DNA of 64,000 nt. Source: Sporosarcina sp. FSL K6-1522. GTDB lineage: Bacteria; Bacillota; Bacilli; Bacillales_A; Planococcaceae. Shown one piece after another: positions 8,338 to 16,647 of this stretch. The position numbers and the translations under genes are program-made. Under the pieces are notes generated by a model, which saw nothing but the letters and a program-made list of their open reading frames with translations, was not told the origin of the DNA and did not search any database. Position 1 is the first letter of the stretch. Each line of letters opens with the position of its first letter. Where the stretch lies: assembly GCF_038622445.1 (NCBI RefSeq), contig NZ_CP152019.1, positions 1,053,501-1,117,500 of the forward strand. Direction: 5' to 3'.

Positions 8338-8790
8338 ATGGAAATCCGTAAATTGCTGAGGGATGAGCAACTGCCGATGGATCTTCTGTTGCTTGCAGAT
8401 CCGTCACGGGAAATGGTAGAGGAGTATGTGGCGAATGGGCAATGCTATGTTGCCGAATTAGACGGCATCATCGTTGGCGTCTATGTGCTCGCGAAGTTGG
8501 ATGCGAAGACGTTGGAAATTATGAATGTGGCGGTAGAGGAGAGCATGCATGGTCGTGGGATTGGTAAAAAGCTGATTGTCGATGCGATTCAAACGGCGCA
8601 GGAGCTTGGTTATATGGCAATTGAGATTGGGACGGGCAATTCGAGTATCGGGCAGCTGGCACTTTATCAGAAATGTGGGTTTCGTATTGAAGGGGTGATT
8701 CAAGACTTTTTTGTGGATCATTATAAGGAACCGATTTTTGAGAATGGGATTCAGTGTCGAGATATGATTCGGCTTTCAAGGGAAATTTAA
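8338..8790 (+). CDS. GNAT family N-acetyltransferase
   Basis: 150 residues forming one complete GNAT domain: the acetyl-CoA loop E-S-M-H-G-R-G-I-G-K-K-L sits near residue 78 and the C-terminal A-L-Y-Q-K-C-G-F near residue 107. The overall look resembles Bacillus YvbK. It is 10 bases downstream of the GrpB fusion and is probably translated from the same message; two acetyltransferases in a row may share a substrate class. The substrate is unknown. Confidence 0.88.
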   Translation: MEIRKLLRDEQLPMDLLLLADPSREMVEEYVANGQCYVAELDGIIVGVYVLAKLDAKTLEIMNVAVEESMHGRGIGKKLIVDAIQTAQELGYMAIEIGTGNSSIGQLALYQKCGFRIEGVIQDFFVDHYKEPIFENGIQCRDMIRLSREI

Positions 8791-8831
8791 GAAGTGTTGT
8801 CGAGGGTGATGATGTGTAATATCAGTAAATA

Positions 8832-8867
8832 AAGGAAGTATCTCTGTCGAGAAGATACTTCCTTTTT
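8832..8867. terminator. bidirectional intrinsic terminator
   Basis: AAGGAAGTATCT at 8832-8843 pairs perfectly with 8853-8864 around a 9-base loop, with a T-run after it. It lies between the GNAT gene and the end of the thiamine operon and can serve both. Confidence 0.88.
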
Positions 8868-8894
8868 ATGATTTTGTCTGTGTTGGTTATAGTA

Positions 8895-9911
8895 CTAACC
8901 GAGTAACCCCGCAGCAATTTTCTTCGCCATCACAACGTCTTTCGTTCCATGCACAAGCATGCGCCCGTCGCGAAATAGGACGATACGGTGGCCGTTAGAT
9001 TCACAGGCGACGAGATGGGGGTTGTGAATCAGTTTTGTGACCGTCCCTCGAATGGATTGTGCGAACGATTCGAGCTCGAATTGTCGGCTACTAGGCCACG
9101 ACAATTGAACGGTGTCTCGCCCGCAAAGTACCGCTGTTCGCATTGATTCGCGAGCAGAGAGGAAGGGATAGATGGCTTCCTCTGAACAGCTTGGGCAGTT
9201 GGGCTTTTTCAAGCTTGTGATGTTGATAGCCGCCCGATTACCTGTCCATAAATCGGTAGATTCGAGCTTAGGTTCGAAGGGGGCTCCTGTTATAAATTTC
9301 AATACATCTGCCACTTGTCGAGCGGCGGTTGTGACGACAATGGGGCTAATGACGCCGACGGTATCACAAGTTAACGTTTGTGCTGGCAATGTTTCTAGTA
9401 AACAATGAAGGCAAGGCTGGTTACTTCTGATGCCGATTGGAAACGTCAGCCCATAACTGCCGACGCATGCACCCATGAAGAAGGGGATACCGAGCTTCAG
9501 TGCTGCGTCATTTGCCAGCAGTCGTGTTTCGATGTTGTCTGTTGCATCTAACACGACATCGTGTCCGCTTATTAATTCAAGCACGTTTTGCGGAATAACA
9601 TCTGCCACAATTCCAGTGACGGTGACGTCGCTATTAATGGCCGTCAATCGCTTTTCTGCAGCAATCGCCTTAGGTAATTGGTCGATGACATCTTGCTCCG
9701 TGTACAGTTGTTGTCGGTGCAGATTTGTCCATTCGATAATGTCACGATCAACAATGGTAACGCGTCTGACGCCAGCGCGAACGAGCATTTCAGCGCCGGA
9801 GGAACCGAGTGCACCTGCCCCTAACACGAAAACACTTGCTTCGCGAATGCGCTGTTGTCCCTCTTCACCAATGGGGGCAAACAGTTCCTGGCGAGAATAT
9901 TTTCCCGTCAA
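8895..9911 (-). CDS. thiF: ThiF family adenylyltransferase
   Basis: 338 residues. It activates the C-terminal carboxylate of the sulfur carrier ThiS by adenylation for thiazole synthesis. Visible are the nucleotide motif [13 protein letters not shown], the R-x-Q-L-Y segment after D-I-I-E-W-T-N-L, the D-A-T-D-N motif, and two cysteine pairs, C-L-H-C and C-P-S-C, expected to bind zinc. The last ~85 residues extend past the E1-like core. It overlaps thiG by 4 bases as the last gene of the operon. Confidence 0.93.
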   Translation of the reverse strand: MTGKYSRQELFAPIGEEGQQRIREASVFVLGAGALGSSGAEMLVRAGVRRVTIVDRDIIEWTNLHRQQLYTEQDVIDQLPKAIAAEKRLTAINSDVTVTGIVADVIPQNVLELISGHDVVLDATDNIETRLLANDAALKLGIPFFMGACVGSYGLTFPIGIRSNQPCLHCLLETLPAQTLTCDTVGVISPIVVTTAARQVADVLKFITGAPFEPKLESTDLWTGNRAAINITSLKKPNCPSCSEEAIYPFLSARESMRTAVLCGRDTVQLSWPSSRQFELESFAQSIRGTVTKLIHNPHLVACESNGHRIVLFRDGRMLVHGTKDVVMAKKIAAGLLG

Positions 9912-10675
9912 TTTGGCACAAGTCCTTCCAGTGGGCTGCTGGCAACGGCATAATCGCGTTCGGGCATGCGTCCGGCTTCAAAGCTAAGTCGTCCTGCTTC
10001 GATAGCTAGCTTCATAGCAAGCGCCATTTTTACAGGATCTCCCGCTTCAGATACGGCTGTGTTCAATAAAACCCCGTCCGCACCAAGTTCCATTGCATAG
10101 GCTGCGTCTTTCGGCGAGCCGATGCCCGCATCGACGATGACTGGAACATTGGACTGCTCGATAATAAATGCCAAGTTGAGTGGATTTAAAATGCCGCGTC
10201 CCGATCCGATAGGGGAAGCGCCTGGCATGATGGCATGCACACCAAGTTCGCATAATTTACGCGCCAGTACGACGTCATCCGATGTATACGGAAGGACGAT
10301 GAATCCTTCATCTAACAACATTTCTGTTGCGCGAAGGGTTTCCACGGGATCAGGTAGTAAGGAGCGGTCGCAGCCGATAATTTCCACTTTCACCATGTCG
10401 CAAAGTCCAGATGCTTTTGCTAGCTTGGCGATGCGTACGGCTTCTTCTGCTGTTTTTGCCCCTGCCGTATTGGGCAACAATGTGTATTTCGAAAGATCAA
10501 GTTGTTCAAGGAAGTTCGGTTGTGTCGGCTCGAAAATATTCATCCGTCTTACTGCGAACGTTAAAATCTCTGATTCTGATACCCGCACCGCTTCTTTTTG
10601 TACGTCAAATGATGGATACTTACCTGTTCCTAACAGCAGTCTTGAATGGAAGGTTTTATTCCCGATAGTTAACAT
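9908..10675 (-). CDS. thiG: thiazole synthase
   Basis: 255 residues, a TIM-barrel enzyme that condenses 1-deoxyxylulose 5-phosphate, dehydroglycine and the ThiS thiocarboxylate into the thiazole phosphate. The N-terminal [12 protein letters not shown], the K-V-E-I-I-G-C-D segment carrying the Schiff-base Lys, and the phosphate-binding [10 protein letters not shown] and [10 protein letters not shown] motifs are all present. It starts 2 bases after thiS and overlaps thiF. Confidence 0.96.
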   Translation of the reverse strand: MLTIGNKTFHSRLLLGTGKYPSFDVQKEAVRVSESEILTFAVRRMNIFEPTQPNFLEQLDLSKYTLLPNTAGAKTAEEAVRIAKLAKASGLCDMVKVEIIGCDRSLLPDPVETLRATEMLLDEGFIVLPYTSDDVVLARKLCELGVHAIMPGASPIGSGRGILNPLNLAFIIEQSNVPVIVDAGIGSPKDAAYAMELGADGVLLNTAVSEAGDPVKMALAMKLAIEAGRLSFEAGRMPERDYAVASSPLEGLVPN

Positions 10676-10677
10676 GA

Positions 10678-10884
10678 TTATCCGCCTCCTACAAAGTGAA
10701 TGATTTCGATTTGGTCCCGGTCATTGATGGGTTTGTCGTATGCTTCTTTCGCTAGAATATCCTTGTTCATTTCCACAATGACAATCCGGTCTGCCAAATT
10801 TAGATGACCGAGTAATGCTTGCACGTTTTCGATTTCTGCTGGTACATCAAACGAATTGCCGTTCAACTCGATGGTTTTCTTCAT
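10678..10884 (-). CDS. thiS: sulfur carrier protein ThiS
   Basis: 68 residues, a beta-grasp ubiquitin-like carrier. It ends in V-G-G-G, so the Gly-Gly terminus that is adenylated by ThiF and converted to thiocarboxylate is intact. The true start is ATG 10884 with an AAGGGGG site, not the longer frame from 10947; the gene begins inside the last 38 bases of thiO. Confidence 0.95.
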   Translation of the reverse strand: MKKTIELNGNSFDVPAEIENVQALLGHLNLADRIVIVEMNKDILAKEAYDKPINDRDQIEIIHFVGGG

Positions 10885-11935
10885 GAAAAATCCCCCTTTT
10901 TGGATTAAATGCCTCAAGCCTTTCTGTCGGCACTGTCTGTCCGACAATCAAATCCCGAATCAGACAAGCTGTTGCAGGTGCTAATAAGATTCCATTGCGA
11001 AAATGTCCTGCTGCTACATGCATGTTTTCTTGTCCTGGAACACGCCCGATATAGGGGAGTTCATCTACCGTTTTCGGTCGAAGCCCAGCCCAGCGTTTGA
11101 GCACAGGGAACTGAGAAAGCCCTGGGATAAAGCGTTCTGCGATGTCATGCAGTGCGACATTTCCACTAGTTGTTGTATCCACATCCAACACGTCTGGTTC
11201 CATTGTTGCTCCGATGACGAGTGTGCCATCGGGACGGGGAATGACGTAGCGTCCTTGATGGCACAATGTATAAGGCAGTTGCCTGTCCCGTGCATCGAGT
11301 TGCATACATTGCCCTTTCACGGCCGACATTTGCAGTCCAGGGATAAGTTCTGTGCTTGCCGAACCACCTGCGATGACGACGTGTTTTGCAAGTAGGTGAG
11401 CAACTTGGTAGCCTTCGCCGGTTGCCTTAATGTCATCGATGTAAATACCAGTCGATACAGTCGCCCCTAGCTGTTGTGCCGCTTGGCAAAAGGCGAGGGC
11501 TGTTTTTTGTGGGTGGACATGTACATCTTCAGTGAATAGATAAGCCCCCCGTGCAGGCGATGCGATGTGCGGAAGTTGGTTGTGGAATTCCTCAGACGTG
11601 AGATAAGTAGCGTCGTTCCATCGTGCTCCTGCCAGTAGTTCTTCCTCCGTGTATGCGAATTGAAGGATACCACCCGTTGTGTAGCCAATGTCTATGCCTA
11701 TCTCTTGTTGAAAGGTTTTGTACAGTGTCTGACTTTCGCGTGCAAATGCATAAAAGCCGTCATTTATGTACTCAGAATGAGCGCCAAGCATACCGCCCGC
11801 TGCTTGTGTTGTACCTTGTGCAAGGTTATCGCGTTCGACAAGTCCAACAGTAAGCCCAGCTTTTGCGAGGTAATAGGCAATGCTACAACCGATAATTCCT
11901 CCGCCGATAATGGCGACATCAACATGGTGTGACAT
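10847..11935 (-). CDS. thiO: glycine oxidase ThiO
   Basis: 362 residues. FAD-dependent deaminating oxidase that makes dehydroglycine for ThiG. The N-terminal dinucleotide motif I-I-G-G-G-I-I-G-C-S-I-A-Y-Y is followed by V-E-R-D; the C-terminal part contains G-H-F-R-N-G-I-L-L-A-P-A, the usual FAD/substrate motif. ATG 11935 has AAGGAGG at proper distance; the frame open to 11959 is not used. It overlaps tenI by 17 bases and thiS by 38 bases, so the operon is tightly coupled. Confidence 0.95.
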   Translation of the reverse strand: MSHHVDVAIIGGGIIGCSIAYYLAKAGLTVGLVERDNLAQGTTQAAGGMLGAHSEYINDGFYAFARESQTLYKTFQQEIGIDIGYTTGGILQFAYTEEELLAGARWNDATYLTSEEFHNQLPHIASPARGAYLFTEDVHVHPQKTALAFCQAAQQLGATVSTGIYIDDIKATGEGYQVAHLLAKHVVIAGGSASTELIPGLQMSAVKGQCMQLDARDRQLPYTLCHQGRYVIPRPDGTLVIGATMEPDVLDVDTTTSGNVALHDIAERFIPGLSQFPVLKRWAGLRPKTVDELPYIGRVPGQENMHVAAGHFRNGILLAPATACLIRDLIVGQTVPTERLEAFNPKRGIFHEENHRVERQFV

Positions 11936-12524
11936 GGCTTGCCTCCTTGTATGCCGCAATAGCTGTTACAGGTTCATGACTATTGAAAATTGCCGACATG
12001 AAGGCGACACCTGAAATGCCTGCTCGTTGTAAAGAGGGAAGATGTTCAGACCGTATCCCTCCGATTGCATAGACGGGAACTGGAAGCTGTGTTGCGATTT
12101 GAATAAGCTCTGTCGTCCCGCGTGGAGGCAGGCCCTCCTTCGATGCAGTTGTAAATACATGTCCGTAAAGCAACCAATCTGCACCTGCTTGATAGGCGGC
12201 TTCTGCTTCCTTGAAGGAATGGACAGAGCGCCCAAACGCAATGTTAGGGAAGTGCTTTTTCACTTGAGCAAGTGGTAGGCTATGCCCGGGCAGTTGTACT
12301 TGTAAAATACCTGTCAGAACAGCCATATCGGCTCGCCCATGGATAATAATTTTGCTTTGATCGAACCCAGATTCGCCTAATTTTTGAATCAAGTCCACCA
12401 TTTCGGCATCTGTTTTGGACTTCTCGCGCAAGATGACAGCGTCAATATCGGCTTCAATGGTCAATAGTGTTTCTAGTAACTGCGCAGTTGTCATTTGGTC
12501 ATTGGTGACAGCAATCAACTTCAT
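11919..12524 (-). CDS. tenI: thiazole tautomerase TenI (ThiE-like)
   Basis: 201 residues with the ThiE/TenI barrel: V-I-L-R-E-K near residue 29, I-I-H-G-R, F-G-R-S-V-H-S, A-D-W-L-L-Y-G-H-V-F-T-T-A-S-K and the phosphate motif V-Y-A-I-G-G-I. It is shorter and more divergent than a thiamine phosphate synthase, and its place ahead of thiO-thiS-thiG-thiF matches tenI of Bacillus, which aromatises the thiazole. I call TenI rather than ThiE on context and sequence; ThiE activity is not excluded. ATG 12524 follows GGAAAGGAGACG and the riboswitch terminator. Confidence 0.85.
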   Translation of the reverse strand: MKLIAVTNDQMTTAQLLETLLTIEADIDAVILREKSKTDAEMVDLIQKLGESGFDQSKIIIHGRADMAVLTGILQVQLPGHSLPLAQVKKHFPNIAFGRSVHSFKEAEAAYQAGADWLLYGHVFTTASKEGLPPRGTTELIQIATQLPVPVYAIGGIRSEHLPSLQRAGISGVAFMSAIFNSHEPVTAIAAYKEASHVTPC

Positions 12525-12544
12525 AAAACGTCTCCTTTCCATAC

Positions 12545-12578
12545 AAAAAGACCACTTTCCGAATGCGGAAAGTGGTCT
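12545..12578 (-). terminator. riboswitch-controlled intrinsic terminator of the thi operon
   Basis: AGACCACTTTCC and its exact complement (12549-12560 / 12567-12578) form a 12-bp stem with a 6-base loop, followed on the minus strand by a T-run, just before the tenI ribosome site. Its 5' arm CCACTTTCC can also pair, with one bulge, to GGAAGTGG at the 3' edge of the upstream TPP aptamer, giving a plausible antiterminator. Confidence 0.88.
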
Positions 12579-12615
12579 GTCAATGGCATAGGTATGCACT
12601 TGAATAAGAAGACGC

Positions 12616-12707
12616 GCCACTTCCCTACGCAGGTACGAACCTGTTCAGGTAATAAGGGTATCGGAGTTGCACTCGTCTCTCAGTCCTTTAAAAGGATTCC
12701 CCTAATG
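12616..12707 (-). promoter_or_regulatory. TPP riboswitch (THI box)
   Basis: Read on the minus strand, the conserved words appear in order: GGGGA, then GACTGAGAG, then ATACCC, then GAACAGGTT..ACCTG, ending in GCGTAGGGAAGTGG. These are the pyrimidine- and pyrophosphate-sensing parts of the TPP aptamer. It lies ahead of the terminator at 12545-12578 and tenI, so thiamine pyrophosphate should switch the operon off by transcription termination. Confidence 0.95.
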
Positions 12708-12787
12708 GTCAAATTGTATATGAAATTAGTATGCTCGTGATTAGCATAGCACGTCGTCTGTGTGAATGAAAGGGCGGATTATTGTGA

Positions 12788-13507
12788 TTATTCCTCTTCG
12801 CCTACATTATGATAAACCTGCTGCACATCTTCCAAATCATCTAATGCATCAATCATTTTTTCGAATTGTGCGTGTGCATCGGCTTCAAGTGAGACCTCGT
12901 TTTGTGCAAGCATAGTTAACTCGGCAACCGTAAACTCTGTAATGCCGACACTTTTGAATGCTTCTTGTACAGCATGGAATTGGTCAGGTTCGGCATAGAC
13001 GATAACCGCTTCTTCTTCCTCTAGGATATCGCGTACTTCGATGTCCGCTTCCATGAGCAGTTCTAGGACTTCATCTGCTGTTTTGCCTTCAATGCCGAAC
13101 ACAGCCGTTGCATCGAACATATATGATACGGAGCCGCTAACGCCCATATTGCCACCGTTTTTCCCGAATGCTGCGCGTACTTCAGAAGCGGTACGGTTGA
13201 CGTTGTTTGTCAATGTATCGACGATGACCATTGAGCCGTTTGGTCCGAAGCCTTCATAGCGTAGCTCATCGAAGTTTTCTTCTGAACCGCCTTTTGCTTT
13301 TTCGATGGCACGATCAATGATGGCTTTTGGTACACTATATGTTTTCGCACGTTCAACGACAATTTTTAGCGCTTGGTTCAGTTCTGGATCAGGTTCGCCT
13401 TGTTTGGCGACAACATAAATTTCACGACCAAATTTTGCATAAATACGACTCGTATTTGCATCTCTGGACGCTTTCTTTTCTTTAATATTATTCCATTTAC
13501 GACCCAT
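12788..13507 (-). CDS. yeeI: YebC/PmpR family factor (YeeI type)
   Basis: 239 residues, full length for the family. The start [13 protein letters not shown] and [12 protein letters not shown] are those of the YeeI/YebC2 branch rather than the M-A-G-H-S-K-W branch. The middle has Y-E-G-F-G-P-N-G and F-G-K-N-G-G-N-M-G, and the C-terminus is strongly acidic. The family was long called a transcriptional regulator; recent work assigns some members to relieving ribosome stalling. Which applies here cannot be seen. Monocistronic, upstream of the thi riboswitch region. Confidence 0.92.
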   Translation of the reverse strand: MGRKWNNIKEKKASRDANTSRIYAKFGREIYVVAKQGEPDPELNQALKIVVERAKTYSVPKAIIDRAIEKAKGGSEENFDELRYEGFGPNGSMVIVDTLTNNVNRTASEVRAAFGKNGGNMGVSGSVSYMFDATAVFGIEGKTADEVLELLMEADIEVRDILEEEEAVIVYAEPDQFHAVQEAFKSVGITEFTVAELTMLAQNEVSLEADAHAQFEKMIDALDDLEDVQQVYHNVGEEE

Positions 13508-13606
13508 AGAGGTTCACTCTCTTCCGATTGTGTCTAGATTTAATCATTTTATTATACATCAAAGGTACACGTGGAGACGAGTAGAAACTTCAAAAAAATG
13601 GGCTGG

Positions 13607-14314
13607 TTAAATTAGTAATAATGCATCTAGGTCAATAATGACGATATCGCGCTGTCCTCGTTGCTTAATCCACCCTGCGTTTTCGAAATCGGTCAGTTTG
13701 CGGCTGACGGTTTCAGGTGTTGTGCCAAGATGGGAGGCGAGGTCTTTACGGCTCATTGGCAAGGTAATGTTGCCGTGTTGTTGTTCTTCCACCTGATCCG
13801 CGAGATACATGGCGACACGCGTTTCTGTAGACTCCATAGCAATGCGGGCGGCCTGTTGTTCGGTTTTGGCTAATCGTGTGGAAAATTCAGAGAGTACTTT
13901 CAGTGCAATTGCGGGATACTTCAATAAAAATTGCTGAAAGTTCTCGCGCCCCATAATGCATAACTCTACGGGTTCTAATGCCTCTGCATAGGCATCGTGA
14001 ATGGATGCTGTGAATAATGACAGTTCGCCAGTAAAGTCTCCTGGCTCCAAAATACGAACGAGCTGTTCTTTACCGTTATCGGAGAGTCGATATATTTTGA
14101 CCCGCCCCTTATGGACAATGTACAAACCGTCTGAAGGTTCGCTTGCTCGGTAAATCGTATGACCGCGGCGATGTGAAACGGAGTTTGTCTGTTTAACAAT
14201 TTCTTGCATTTCAGATGCATTTAAATGGTTAAAAATCGGCACGATAGAGATGCACAATTTCTGCATCTCTAGGCCTTCTTCTGTATGGTGATTGCAATGG
14301 TGATCTTCTGTCAT
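13607..14314 (-). CDS. Crp/Fnr family transcriptional regulator (FLP-like)
   Basis: 235 residues. An N-terminal cyclic-nucleotide-binding-like barrel (R-R-G-H-T-I-Y-R-A-S-E-P, G-D-F-T-G-E-L-S-L-F) is followed by a dimer helix and a winged HTH. The recognition helix contains T-P-E-T-V-S-R-K-L, i.e. the E-x-x-S-R of FNR, which predicts binding to TTGAT-N4-ATCAA; exactly such a site lies upstream of this operon at 16525. The N-terminus has only two cysteines (C7, C21) among several His, unlike the four-Cys cluster of E. coli FNR, so redox or metal sensing of the FLP kind is possible. Last gene after the HMA protein and P-type ATPase. Confidence 0.9.
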   Translation of the reverse strand: MTEDHHCNHHTEEGLEMQKLCISIVPIFNHLNASEMQEIVKQTNSVSHRRGHTIYRASEPSDGLYIVHKGRVKIYRLSDNGKEQLVRILEPGDFTGELSLFTASIHDAYAEALEPVELCIMGRENFQQFLLKYPAIALKVLSEFSTRLAKTEQQAARIAMESTETRVAMYLADQVEEQQHGNITLPMSRKDLASHLGTTPETVSRKLTDFENAGWIKQRGQRDIVIIDLDALLLI

Positions 14315-14326
14315 GTTCCTACCACC

Positions 14327-16213
14327 TTACTCCGTTAATAGCGCTGCTTCTGTTGGCGACTGCTCTGGCTTTCTCTTACTATACCGAATTAATCGGATAG
14401 CGTTCAAGATAACTGCCAGGACGCTCAATTCATGAATGAGCATACCAGATGCTAGGAACACTTTGCCGAGCAGGACACCAGCGAGTAGGATAACGACTGT
14501 TCCGACTGCGAAAAATGTATTTTGTTTCATGTTGCGAACGGTTGCTTTAGCGAGTGCGTAGGCATGGGAAAATTGGTCCAACCGGTCGGCCATTAGCACG
14601 ACGTCTGCTGTTTCCATCGAGATATCTGTACCGCCTTCACCCATTGCGAGTCCGATGTCTGCCGTTGCGATTGCAGGTGCATCATTAATGCCATCTCCAG
14701 CCATGGCAACGTTATAACCTGCGTCTTTCAGCTTCTGCACCATGGCGACCTTATCCTCTGGGAGTAGCTCTGCATGGACTTCATCGAATCCGAGCTGTGT
14801 GCCTACGAGTTCAGCCGTATGGCGATTGTCGCCTGTTAGCATGATAATGCGTTTCACACCGTCTGCCCGTAATTGTTGCAGCGCACTTTCGGCTTCTGGA
14901 CGGATTCTGTCCGCGATGGAGAAAATGCCTGCAATTTTGCCATCGACACTGGCAAAAACCGCTGTATTGCCCAACTTTTCACGTTGGACTGCATAGGCTT
15001 CGACCGAATCTTCAATCGCAATTCCTTCTGCAGCCATCAATTTACGGTTGCCGATGATGAGTTGTTTGCCTTCGATTTGTGCACGAATGCCGTTACCTTT
15101 AATGACTTCGGCGTTTTCGGGTTCATGGACAAGTGGCAGGTTTTGCTTTTGTGCTTCTTTGACAATCGTTTGCCCTAAATGGTGTTCGGAAATCATTTCA
15201 GCTTCCGCAACAATCTGCAATAACTGTTGTGGATTGCCTGTGAATACATGGATGTCTGTTACTTCAGGGCGTCCGCGTGTCAGTGTGCCTGTTTTGTCAA
15301 ACACGACAGTATCGATTTTTGCCAGCTTCTCCATAATGTCGCCGCCTTTGACGATCACCCCATTGCGTGCACCATTGCCAATCCCGGCGACGATGGAAAC
15401 GGGTGCGGAGATGACGAGTGCTCCTGGACAAGCGATGACGAGGAACGTTAACGTCATTTCGATGTTTCGGGTAAAGATGTAAACGAGTACTGATAATACG
15501 ACAATCGTTGGGGTGTAGATGTTAGCAAAACGATCGAGGAATTTTTCTGTTTTCGATTGAGATTCCTGTGCTTCTTCTACAAGTTCGATAATGCGTGCGA
15601 ATGTTGTGTCGCCACCAACGCGATCAGCAATTACTTCGATGAAGCCATTGTCGACGATAGTTCCGCTGAATACGCGATCATCGATGGATTTAGAAGCGGG
15701 GACAGACTCGCCGGTAATGGCCGATTCGTTCAGCGTTGCAGTACCTGAAGCGATATGACCATCGACCGCTACTTTTTCACCTGAACGAATAATGACTTGG
15801 TCGCCTTGTTCAACATCGTCAATGGCGACAGTTATTGTTTCGCCATCACGGATGATTGTTGCTTCAAGTGGCGCCATGTCAATTAAAGACTTTAAGGAAG
15901 ACCGTGTTTTTTCGAGTGTACGTGCTTCAAGAAATGCTCCGAATAGAAACAGGAATGTGACCGCTGCCGATTCAACATATTCGCCGATGAACAATGCACC
16001 AATGACAGCAATCGTGACCAAAAGTTCAATGCTGAATGCCTTCATACGAAGGGCTTTGAGTGCTTTAATCACAATTGGGGTTCCGGCAATGATTGTTGCA
16101 GCAATCAGTGCGGCTTGTCGCCAAGTGTGTAGATTGGCGATATGCAGCCCGATTGCTACCGCAAGCAGCACGCCTGAAATGGCGGTAATCTGGGACGTTC
16201 GTTTGGCATTCAT
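14327..16213 (-). CDS. heavy-metal translocating P1B-type ATPase with CPG motif
   Basis: 628 residues. Visible are the actuator motif T-G-E-S (167-170), the phosphorylated Asp in D-K-T-G-T (D306) and the hinge G-D-G-I-N-D-A-P-A. The transmembrane metal motif reads C-P-G (262-264) instead of C-P-C, and the ATP-domain 'SEHP' reads S-E-H-H (342-345). No N-terminal metal-binding domain is present; a separate HMA protein is encoded 21 bases upstream. The last helices contain H-E-L-S-V-L-A-V-I-L-N-A-I-R-L. Export of Zn, Cd, Co or Fe is possible; the CPG variant prevents a firm call. Co-transcribed with the FNR-like regulator. Confidence 0.9.
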   Translation of the reverse strand: MNAKRTSQITAISGVLLAVAIGLHIANLHTWRQAALIAATIIAGTPIVIKALKALRMKAFSIELLVTIAVIGALFIGEYVESAAVTFLFLFGAFLEARTLEKTRSSLKSLIDMAPLEATIIRDGETITVAIDDVEQGDQVIIRSGEKVAVDGHIASGTATLNESAITGESVPASKSIDDRVFSGTIVDNGFIEVIADRVGGDTTFARIIELVEEAQESQSKTEKFLDRFANIYTPTIVVLSVLVYIFTRNIEMTLTFLVIACPGALVISAPVSIVAGIGNGARNGVIVKGGDIMEKLAKIDTVVFDKTGTLTRGRPEVTDIHVFTGNPQQLLQIVAEAEMISEHHLGQTIVKEAQKQNLPLVHEPENAEVIKGNGIRAQIEGKQLIIGNRKLMAAEGIAIEDSVEAYAVQREKLGNTAVFASVDGKIAGIFSIADRIRPEAESALQQLRADGVKRIIMLTGDNRHTAELVGTQLGFDEVHAELLPEDKVAMVQKLKDAGYNVAMAGDGINDAPAIATADIGLAMGEGGTDISMETADVVLMADRLDQFSHAYALAKATVRNMKQNTFFAVGTVVILLAGVLLGKVFLASGMLIHELSVLAVILNAIRLIRYSKRKPEQSPTEAALLTE

Positions 16214-16234
16214 GTCAATGATTCCTCCTTTCGA

Positions 16235-16456
16235 TTACGACACTTTTTGTGAAAGCACGGGATAACCTAGTTTGACAATCATTTGTTGCAGTTCATCTGC
16301 TTGAATGAGGCTGTCGTCAAATTGAGCACGTACTTTCCCAGAGTGAAATAAAACCTTGGCATCCTTGACACCGTCTACTTTTTTGAGTGCACTTTCAATT
16401 TTCTTAATGCAAGACGGGCAACTTAGTGGCTCTAAACCAAATACGACTTTTTTCAT
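16235..16456 (-). CDS. heavy-metal-associated (HMA) domain protein
   Basis: 73 residues, one ferredoxin-like HMA domain with the metal-binding loop L-S-C-P-S-C (two cysteines two apart, near residue 13) and V-K-D-A-K-V strand pattern. It probably hands metal to, or regulates, the P1B ATPase encoded next, which lacks its own HMA domain. I choose ATG 16456, which has GGAGG nine bases upstream; ATG 16465 directly abuts that site. First gene of the operon behind the FNR-type palindrome. Confidence 0.9.
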   Translation of the reverse strand: MKKVVFGLEPLSCPSCIKKIESALKKVDGVKDAKVLFHSGKVRAQFDDSLIQADELQQMIVKLGYPVLSQKVS

Positions 16457-16524
16457 GTGAATCATCCTCCAGTTATGTTGTTTTTACTTTTGTCTATAGC
16501 ATAAGGTGTTTTGAGAGATGGAAC

Positions 16525-16540
16525 CTTGATGTGCATCAAG
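16525..16540 (-). promoter_or_regulatory. FNR-type operator (perfect TTGAT-N4-ATCAA palindrome)
   Basis: CTTGATGTGCATCAAG is a perfect 16-bp palindrome and an exact FNR consensus site. A TATGCT -10 candidate on the minus strand (16503-16498) would place transcription start near 16491, putting the palindrome centre about 41.5 bases upstream, the classic activating position. It heads the HMA, P-type ATPase and FNR-like regulator operon, implying autoregulation. Confidence 0.82.
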
Positions 16541-16647
16541 AAATCAAAACATGTATACAGAATACGTATTTAAACCGTACTAAACAGTTTAGTAGTATAA
16601 TGACGGTATAAATAAGGGTGAACAAGCACGGAGGAGCAATAGGCATT

